From a candidate division TA06 bacterium SM23_40 (GTDB lineage: Bacteria > LJUI01 > SM1-40): a stretch of DNA of 7,693 bases. The stretch lies in NCBI GenBank assembly GCA_001303705.1, contig LJUI01000120.1:7852-15544 (forward strand), written 5' to 3'. Below, one piece after another: positions 1 through 4,097 of this stretch; position 1 is the first letter of the stretch, and each line of letters begins with the position of its first letter. The notes beneath the pieces were generated by a model. The model saw only the letters and a list, made by a program, of their open reading frames with translations. It was not told where the DNA came from and did not search any database. A program made the position numbers and the translations under genes.

Positions 1-51
1 GGTGAAGCCGTGAGCGAACCGCAAGCGGAAGCCGGGCAGGTGAAGCCGTGA
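1..51 (+). CDS. 3' end of an upstream gene, probably the hydrogenase small subunit (partial)
   Basis: Reading from base 1 gives 16 codons ending in Val-Lys-Pro and a TGA at 49-51. That stop overlaps the GTG start of the hydrogenase large subunit as GTGA, a usual sign of translational coupling inside an operon. In group 3 hydrogenase operons the large subunit is usually last, directly after the small (delta) subunit, which is why I suggest that identity. The visible residues are too few to show any family motif. The frame is uncertain: a tandem duplication makes a second GTGA at 10-13, where a gene read from base 2 would end instead. This is the weakest gene call in the window. Confidence 0.35.
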   Translation, partial: GEAVSEPQAEAGQVKP

Positions 52-61
52 GCGAACCGCA
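1..61 (+). repeat. Tandem duplication of the stop/start junction (two 23-bp copies)
   Basis: Bases 1-23 and 39-61 are identical over 23 bp and lie 38 bp apart. Each copy holds a GGTGA Shine-Dalgarno-like core, a GTG start and the same first codons (Val/Met-Ser-Glu-Pro-Gln), so the large-subunit start region is present twice. Because 38 is not a multiple of three, the first GTG (10-12) opens a frame that closes after 13 codons at 49-51, while the second GTG (48-50) opens the real gene. Confidence 0.85.
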
Positions 62-1304
62 GCACATCGAAGTTGAGTACCTGGCGAGGGTCGAGGGAGA
101 AGCCGGCTTCCGGATCGTGCTCGATTCCCAGCCTGATATAGAGCTCAGGATCTTCGAGCCCCCTCGGTTCTTCGAGGGATTTCTCGTGGGGAGGAAATAC
201 CACGAAGTCGGAGATATCGTCTCCCGGATATGCGGGATATGCCCCGTCTCCCACATGACCACCGCGATCCAGGCTATCGAGAAAGCGATGGGCATTCAGG
301 TGAGCGAGCAGACGGTGCTGTTGAGGAAGATCTTCTCGCTGAGCCAGATCGCCGCCAGCCATCTCATCCATCTGTACATGCTGGCCATGCCCGACTACTA
401 TGGGTTCCCCGGGGTGGTACAGATGATACCGGGACACAAGCCCCATCTCGACAGACTGATCAGGATGAAAGAGGCGATGAATGGACTCACCGCTCTCATC
501 GGAGGAAGGGCCCTCCACCCGGTGACCAACGTCCCGGGCGGGTTCACACACATCCCTCGCCCCGAGGATTTCGCGTCCGTGCTGAAAGAGATCAAGGCTA
601 TACGGAAAGATGCTGAGCAGGCGGTGAGGGATATCGCGGCGCTCGAGGTCCCGGATTTTCACTCGGATTCCGTTTATGTGGCTCTATACGATGAAACGGA
701 ATATGCCACGAACCAGGGACGGATCGTCTCCACCTCCGGTCTGGATATCAGCGTCGATCAGTACCCGGATTTCTTTGTCGAGTCTCAGGTTCATTACGCC
801 TATGCGAAACAGACGGTGCTGGAAGGCGGAACTCCGATCATGGTGGGTGCTCTCGCAAGACTGAATATCAAGTTCGACAAACTCCAGCAGAAAACGAGAG
901 ACCTGGCTGCGGACGTCGGGTTCGCAGTTCCCGACTGCAACCCGTTCCACAACAATCTGGCCCAGGCTCTGGAAGTCTTCGATGCAATAGAGCGATGTAT
1001 CCAGCTGATAGAGTCCCATGCTTTCAGGGACGAAGAGTTCAAGGTGGAAATCAGGGGAGGAGAAGGAGGCTCCGCCACCGAGGCTCCCCGGGGGCTTCTC
1101 TACCACTGGTATTGCATCGATAGGAGGGGAGTGGTGGAGAAGGCCAACTTAGTGACTCCCACCTCCCACAACTTCCTCAACATAGAGAAGGACCTCAAAC
1201 AGCTGGTGGCTGAGAATCGCAAGCAGGATCGGGAGGCGATACGGCTCCTCTGCGAAAAAACAGTCAGAGCCTACGACCCCTGCTTCTCCTGCTCGGTTCA
1301 CTGA
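48..1304 (+). CDS. [NiFe] hydrogenase large (alpha) subunit, cytosolic group 3, closest in style to 3b
   Basis: This is the catalytic subunit of a cytosolic [NiFe] hydrogenase, which interconverts H2 with protons and electrons; in group 3 the electrons pass through partner subunits to NAD(P) or a similar cofactor. Visible motifs: RVEGE at residues 14-18; the N-terminal metal site RICGICPVSH with Cys62 and Cys65; GGRALHPVTNVPGG at 152-165; EAPRG at 345-349; and the C-terminal site DPCFSC with Cys412 and Cys415. These four cysteines should hold the Ni-Fe(CN)2CO cluster. The 418-residue length fits 3b sulfhydrogenase alpha subunits better than the longer HoxH. Start: GTG 48, with an AGGTGA ribosome site at 38-43 and coupling to the upstream stop. 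Oddity: the protein ends exactly at His418, the residue after which the maturation endopeptidase normally cuts, so no removable tail is encoded. Family is certain; the subgroup is likely. Confidence 0.95.
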   Translation: MSEPQHIEVEYLARVEGEAGFRIVLDSQPDIELRIFEPPRFFEGFLVGRKYHEVGDIVSRICGICPVSHMTTAIQAIEKAMGIQVSEQTVLLRKIFSLSQIAASHLIHLYMLAMPDYYGFPGVVQMIPGHKPHLDRLIRMKEAMNGLTALIGGRALHPVTNVPGGFTHIPRPEDFASVLKEIKAIRKDAEQAVRDIAALEVPDFHSDSVYVALYDETEYATNQGRIVSTSGLDISVDQYPDFFVESQVHYAYAKQTVLEGGTPIMVGALARLNIKFDKLQQKTRDLAADVGFAVPDCNPFHNNLAQALEVFDAIERCIQLIESHAFRDEEFKVEIRGGEGGSATEAPRGLLYHWYCIDRRGVVEKANLVTPTSHNFLNIEKDLKQLVAENRKQDREAIRLLCEKTVRAYDPCFSCSVH

Positions 1305-1309
1305 CAGCG

Positions 1310-1348
1310 GGCGGGGGCGACCCGCCGGTGGGGCCACCCGTCGGTGGC
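1310..1348 (+). terminator. Paired GC-rich hairpins after the hydrogenase gene
   Basis: Two perfect stems follow the hydrogenase stop within six bases: GGCGGG 1310-1315 with CCCGCC 1321-1326 (5-nt loop), and GCCACC 1333-1338 with GGTGGC 1343-1348 (4-nt loop). No T-run follows, so this is not a classical intrinsic terminator. It may protect the 3' end of the hydrogenase mRNA or act with a termination factor. Confidence 0.35.
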
Positions 1349-1414
1349 GAGTCGTCATAGCCGAGCCACGCTGTGCTTCGGCAAACAGTTGCTCCAGCAG
1401 GTTCGTGAAACACC

Positions 1415-1583
1415 CGCTGTTCAGTGGTCGCTGTCTGAACGCGCTTCCGACCAGGGACGGGAACCGATGCGCCGTCAGGCACGGCGTCGGCACCGGTGAC
1501 CGAGATCTCTTAAGCATCGGCACAAAAGGTCCCCACAGCCTGGGCACTCAATGTCACCCCTGGGTGAGGGAACGACACCACCC
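1415..1583 (+). promoter_or_regulatory. Possible structured leader upstream of ecfT
   Basis: The 313-bp gap 1305-1617 holds no credible gene. Several stems are visible: CGC-T-GTTCAG 1415-1424 with CTGAACGCG 1435-1443; CCGATGC 1464-1470 with GCATCGG 1514-1520, enclosing the hairpin GCCGT/ACGGC (1471-1475/1481-1485) and TCGG 1487-1490 with CCGA 1499-1502, which would form a three-way junction; and GGGTG 1562-1566, which can pair either with CACCC 1555-1559 or with CACCC 1579-1583. The CCGA at 1464-1467 can also pair with TCGG at 1487-1490, a competing fold. ECF transporter genes are often riboswitch-controlled, which makes the position suggestive. I could not match a known riboswitch, and there is no B12 box or TPP core. 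GC-rich DNA gives chance stems, so this is tentative. Confidence 0.3.
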
Positions 1584-1617
1584 GGACTGAAACCGCACAC
1601 AACCCGGAAGAAGACCC

Positions 1618-2409
1618 ATGCCGGACGTCTTTCTCTATCTCGAACGCGGGACGGCGCTCCACCGTCTCGACCCGAGAGCGAAGCTGGGGGCGCTCATCGG
1701 CATATTCATCATGCCCCTCTGCTTCAACCATCCGCTGTACGCATTGGTGATATTCGCAGTCGTCTTCGCCCTCGCAGTCTGGGCGCGGGCGCTGAGGAAC
1801 GTGAGGCGACTGCTCGTGCTCTTCGTGCTCCTGTTCATCTTCAGCGCGACGATGTGGACCTTTTTCGTAAAGGGGCCGACCGTCCTCCTCCGCCTCGGCC
1901 CGCTGGCCGTCTCCCGGGAATCGCTCCTATACGGCCTGGCAATGGGCACCCGCCTGGTGGCGCTCGTTCTCGCAGGAGTCGTCTTTCTCTCCACGACCAT
2001 GGTCGAGGAATTTACCTGGGCGCTGTGGCGCCTCGGGTTCCCGTTCGGCGCGAGCTTCGCGCTATCCACGGCCTTCAGGCTCGTCCCCACGTTCCTCGGG
2101 AGCGGTGCCGTCGTAGCCCAGGCCCAGAAGTCGCGCGGCCTCGAACTCGACAGAGGCAACATCTTCAGGCGCATCGCCCGCCACGCGCCCCTCCTCGTCC
2201 CGATCTTCGTCTCAGCGATCCGGAAGACCGACCTCCTGGCGATGGCCCTCGAATCGAAGGGATTCGGCTCGCGCCGCCGCAAGGCCACCTATCTTCAGTC
2301 CGTCATCGGCCCACGCGAGATCCTCGTTCTCGCCGCTATCGCCGTCGCAGTCACCCTCTGCATCGCCCTCCGCCTGCTCGGATATGGCATCATCCTCGCG
2401 CGCATGTAG
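1618..2409 (+). CDS. ecfT: EcfT/CbiQ-type energy-coupling factor transporter transmembrane protein
   Basis: This is the membrane coupling subunit of an ECF-type ABC importer. It links two cytosolic ATPases (EcfA/CbiO) to a substrate-binding S component for vitamins or for Ni/Co ions. The 263 residues start with the family's entry motif LHRLDPRAKL (14-23). Hydrophobic segments lie at about 24-56, 64-84, 104-127 and 235-260. Between them are the two coupling-helix motifs: QKSRG at 170-174 (the X-R-X site) and ALESKGFG at 210-217, where the usual Arg is Lys214. The ATG at 1618 has a GGAAGAAG ribosome site at 1606-1613. No ATPase or S-component gene lies on either side, so the substrate cannot be read from context; it presumably uses ATPases encoded elsewhere. 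Proximity to a nickel enzyme hints at Ni/Co but does not show it. Confidence 0.9.
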   Translation: MPDVFLYLERGTALHRLDPRAKLGALIGIFIMPLCFNHPLYALVIFAVVFALAVWARALRNVRRLLVLFVLLFIFSATMWTFFVKGPTVLLRLGPLAVSRESLLYGLAMGTRLVALVLAGVVFLSTTMVEEFTWALWRLGFPFGASFALSTAFRLVPTFLGSGAVVAQAQKSRGLELDRGNIFRRIARHAPLLVPIFVSAIRKTDLLAMALESKGFGSRRRKATYLQSVIGPREILVLAAIAVAVTLCIALRLLGYGIILARM

Positions 2410-2437
2410 TCTGCATTGTATCGTCTGTGTACACTTC

Positions 2438-2466
2438 TTGACAGACTCCCTCAAGAGTGGTAGAAT
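2438..2466 (+). promoter_or_regulatory. Near-consensus sigma-70 promoter
   Basis: TTGACA (2438-2443, 6 of 6 consensus) is separated by exactly 17 bp from TAGAAT (2461-2466, 5 of 6). Transcription should begin near 2473. It lies 29 bp after the ecfT stop and points at the beta-helix array, so it is the best visible promoter for that array and for the hairpin-rich stretch just after it. Confidence 0.75.
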
Positions 2467-2574
2467 CTCATTTGAAGAAGATTGGATTCCCGAGAACCTG
2501 CTCCTGTGAGCAGGTGATGCCCGGTGGCGACGGGAACCTCCTGGGTGATAACAGCATTGGATAGACCTTCTGAG

Positions 2575-2609
2575 AACGGCGCCGAGCATCAGGGGCCGTT
2601 TTGTACTTT
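2575..2609 (+). terminator. Intrinsic terminator-like stem and T-run
   Basis: AACGGC 2575-2580 pairs with GCCGTT 2595-2600. After one G/G mismatch the stem continues with CC 2582-2583 and GG 2592-2593 around an 8-nt loop. The stem runs into TTTTGTACTTT (2599-2609). It lies downstream of the promoter and 240 bp before the first beta-helix start, so full-length mRNA must read through it. A related copy of this element is found at 7649-7676. Confidence 0.55.
2579..2606 (+). repeat. Flank element, left copy (partner at 7649-7676)
   Basis: This 28-bp stretch, centred on GAGCATC and GGGGCCGT, matches 7649-7676 at 23 of its first 26 positions. The two copies lie on either side of the three-gene array, about 5.07 kb apart and in the same orientation. 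It coincides with the right part of the terminator-like stem. Confidence 0.6.
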
Positions 2610-2670
2610 GGTCCGGGATCTGACGCGATCGTGGTTCGGGCGGCACAGGCCACAGATAGAAGGGACATCA

Positions 2671-2736
2671 AATGAGGCGGACATGCCGAGGGCTCATCAC
2701 CCCCTGCCGTGCAGAGAGGAGGCACCTCGAAAGAGG
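2671..2736 (+). repeat. Gene-start module remnant, copy A
   Basis: This stretch matches 2789-2854 at 53 of 66 positions, and at 45 of the first 52. Its first 29 bases also match the start of the third beta-helix gene (from 6201) at 25 of 29 positions, including ATGA and GGACATG. It therefore looks like the beginning of a lost family member fused directly to the ribosome-site region (GAGAGGAGG, 2714-2722) of the next one. The ATG at 2672 is in frame with the first beta-helix gene, but the sequence between has no signal-peptide character. Confidence 0.7.
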
Positions 2737-2762
2737 TGGGCAGGGCGATTGCCCATCACCTC
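2723..2762 (+). promoter_or_regulatory. Two mutually exclusive leader hairpins
   Basis: GAGGTG at 2733-2738 can pair upstream with CACCTC 2723-2728, closed by a GAAA tetraloop. It can also pair downstream with the second CACCTC at 2757-2762, extended by GGCA 2739-2742 with TGCC 2750-2753 and a 3-nt bulge, 10 bp in all. The two folds cannot coexist. The upstream stem begins immediately after the GAGAGGAGG ribosome-site-like sequence of module A. Confidence 0.4.
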
Positions 2763-2788
2763 TGTGCCGCGCGAACGGAGGATCCGAC

Positions 2789-2854
2789 AATGAGACGGAG
2801 AGGGCGAGGGTTCATCACCCCCTGCCCTGCGGAGAGGAGGAACAGGAAATGAGG
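2789..2854 (+). repeat. Gene-start module remnant, copy B
   Basis: This is the second copy of the 66-bp module at 2671-2736, displaced by 118 bp. It carries its own ATG at 2790, the shared TCATCACCCCCTGCC core and a GAGAGGAGG ribosome site at 2832-2840 that serves the first beta-helix gene at 2849. Both copies share the same internal junction, so one arose from the other. Confidence 0.7.
2790..2852 (+). CDS. Possible 20-codon upstream ORF coupled to beta-helix copy 1
   Basis: An ATG at 2790 has a good ribosome site, GGAGGA at 2777-2782, with 7-nt spacing. It reads 20 codons (MRRRGRG, then an AERR segment) and stops at TGA 2850-2852, overlapping the next gene's start as ATGA. The overlap would couple translation. 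The peptide is basic and matches no family I know. Copy A encodes a similar N-terminus, but both follow from the decayed gene-start module and its ribosome site, so this may be relic sequence rather than a leader peptide. Confidence 0.2.
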   Translation: MRRRGRGFITPCPAERRNRK

Positions 2855-4036
2855 TCCACATTGCGATGGGTGTTCGCAGGTTTCGGCGTGATCAGCCTGG
2901 TATCGGCAGTTCCTGCAACGGTCATTCACGTTCCTCTGGAGTACCCGACCATCTAGGCCGGAATCGATGCGGCGGTGGACGGCGATACCGTTCTCGTTGC
3001 AGATGGTACCTACACTGGGGACGGGAACCGCGACATTGACTTCTATGGCAAGGCAATCGTGGTAATGTCGGAGAACGGGCCGGAGGCCACGATCATCGAC
3101 TGTCAGGCGGATTCGCTCGATTCCCACCGAGGGTTCCAATTCTACAGTGAAGAAGGCCCGAGCTCGGTTGTGCGAGGATTCACGATTCGGAACGGGTATG
3201 CGTGCGGGGAGTTCCCGCAGACCTGTGGTGGTGCGATCCACTGTCTGGAGTCTTCTCCGACGATCGCCGACAATGTAATCAGGGGAAACACTGCGCAGAT
3301 CGACGGTGGCGGGATCGCTTGCGAGTATCAGTCTTCTCCGATCATCGTTGGCAACACGATCACAGGAAATATGGCCTCCCGTGGAGGCGGGATCCTTTGC
3401 TGGCTCGAGGCTCCCGCGATGCTGATTGGGAATACGATCACGGGAAATGAGGCAGCCTATGGCGGCGGGATCGGGTGCTATTCTGTTTTCCCTCCGACAG
3501 TCGTCAATTCGATCATTTGGGGGAACAATGCCGGCACGGGACCGGAGATCTACGCGGCCGGGGGGTATCCAGTTGAAGTCACCTATTGTGATGTGGCGGG
3601 CGGGTGGGCGTGGGGCTCGCCGTGCATCGATGCGGGCCATCCGGACTCGCTCGACCCGGACGGCACACGGAGCGACATGGGTGCCCACTTCTTCGACCAG
3701 GACGACTACCTGACGCTCTATCTGACGCCCGATGCGAGAGAGGTGTCGCCCGGAGGCACGTTTGGCGTGACCTATACCGCGATCAACCGGTGGGCAGAGC
3801 CCGAGCCCTTCTGGGTGCTCACGGAGGCCGTGCTGCCGGGTGGGGATACGTTGGACGTCATGGGGCCGGACGCGTATACGCTGCCGGCCGATTTCACGGT
3901 GCAGCGACATTTCACTCATTCGGTCCCGCTGGGCGCACCCTCAGGCCGCTACTCGTATCAGTCGAGGATCGGCGTGCCGCCCTCGACGCTCTATGAGGAC
4001 AGCTTCCAGTTCGAAGTGCTGGAAGTAGTAGAGTAG
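2849..4036 (+). pseudogene. Secreted right-handed beta-helix protein, copy 1, interrupted by an amber codon
   Basis: Reading from ATG 2849 (ribosome site GAGAGGAGG 2832-2840) gives a 23-residue signal peptide ending in VPA, then the family entry HVPLEYPTI. A TAG at 2954-2956 stands exactly where both sister genes have CAG (Gln). The frame resumes at once with AGIDAAVDGDTVLVADGTY and stays open to TAG 4034-4036, 395 codon positions from the ATG, not counting the terminal stop. The body holds about four to five beta-helix rungs, fewer than copy 2, and then the shared C-terminal domain. A second lesion is an in-frame loss of about 22 codons at 3605-3613, where the sisters carry a GNIDxDPMF linker. 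Restarting at GTG 2975 would yield 353 residues without an export signal. I infer a recent pseudogene; suppression of the amber codon or an assembly error remain possible. Confidence 0.8.
3611..3730 (+). repeat. Constant junction segment of copy 1 (89% identical to 5712-5831)
   Basis: These 40 codons match 5712-5831 in copy 2 at 107 of 120 bases and 39 of 40 residues. Twelve of the 13 base differences are silent third-position changes; the only replacement is Ser/Arg. They cover WGSPCIDAGHPDSLDPDGTR and on to the YLTP strand that opens the C-terminal domain. Copy 3 has lost about half of this segment. Confidence 0.85.
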
Positions 4037-4054
4037 TGCTCCAATGGGCGCACT
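4035..4054 (+). other. Small stem-loop between copies 1 and 2
   Basis: AGTGC 4035-4039 pairs with GCACT 4050-4054, with CC/GG pairs inside the loop. It overlaps the stop codon of copy 1 and leaves 43 bp to the next start. No T-run follows, so read-through into copy 2 is expected. Confidence 0.3.
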
Positions 4055-4097
4055 ATGCTGATGCCTCTCTGTGCCACGGCGAGAAGAGGAGCGAAAA

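Larger units (their letters stand above)
2473..2609 (+). ncRNA. Candidate short structured RNA or attenuated leader
   Basis: About 137 nt lie between the predicted start site and a terminator-like stem. They fold locally into a perfect 8-bp stem with a 4-nt loop (ACCTGCTC 2496-2503 with GAGCAGGT 2508-2515), then CCCG 2520-2523 with CGGG 2531-2534, then the terminator-like stem at 2575-2600. Promoter, compact hairpins and terminator in this order suggest either an independent small RNA or a leader that attenuates transcription of the array. I do not recognise the RNA family; SRP RNA, TPP, cobalamin and c-di-GMP cores are absent. Confidence 0.4.

Noticed and set aside
1302-1326. TGA followed within six bases by a strong hairpin after the hydrogenase, as in a bacterial selenocysteine signal
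   Set aside because: The metal-binding cysteines are all present as TGC, the TGA comes after the final conserved His, and the downstream frame does not resemble a hydrogenase tail. It reads as a normal stop.
1149-1547. Open frames on the minus strand across the hydrogenase end and the gap
   Set aside because: They overlap a certain gene antisense, have no recognisable domain and are low-complexity Arg/Pro-rich products typical of GC-rich antisense frames.
1305-1617. Cobalamin riboswitch upstream of ecfT
   Set aside because: GGGAA-like and CCGGTG-like pieces occur, but there is no B12 box and the conserved core order does not fit. Only a generic structured leader can be suggested.
2517-2564. 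Short frame from ATG 2517 (MPGGDGNLLGDNSIG) as a leader peptide or C-terminal domain relic
   Set aside because: It lacks a good ribosome site, and the PGGD resemblance to the C-terminal domain does not extend to flanking motifs.
2672-2956. Gene starting at ATG 2672 and running into copy 1
   Set aside because: The extra 59 residues carry no signal peptide or domain and come from the two start-module remnants; the ATG at 2849 has the better ribosome site and matches the sister starts.
2954-2956. TAG reassigned to an amino acid in this organism
   Set aside because: TAG also ends ecfT (2407-2409) and copy 1 itself (4034-4036) at positions where the protein should stop.
4071-4097. Nine extra residues at the start of copy 2 from GTG 4071
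   Set aside because: They would precede a normal signal peptide, and the GTG lacks a ribosome site; ATG 4098 has one at 7-nt spacing and agrees with copies 1 and 3.
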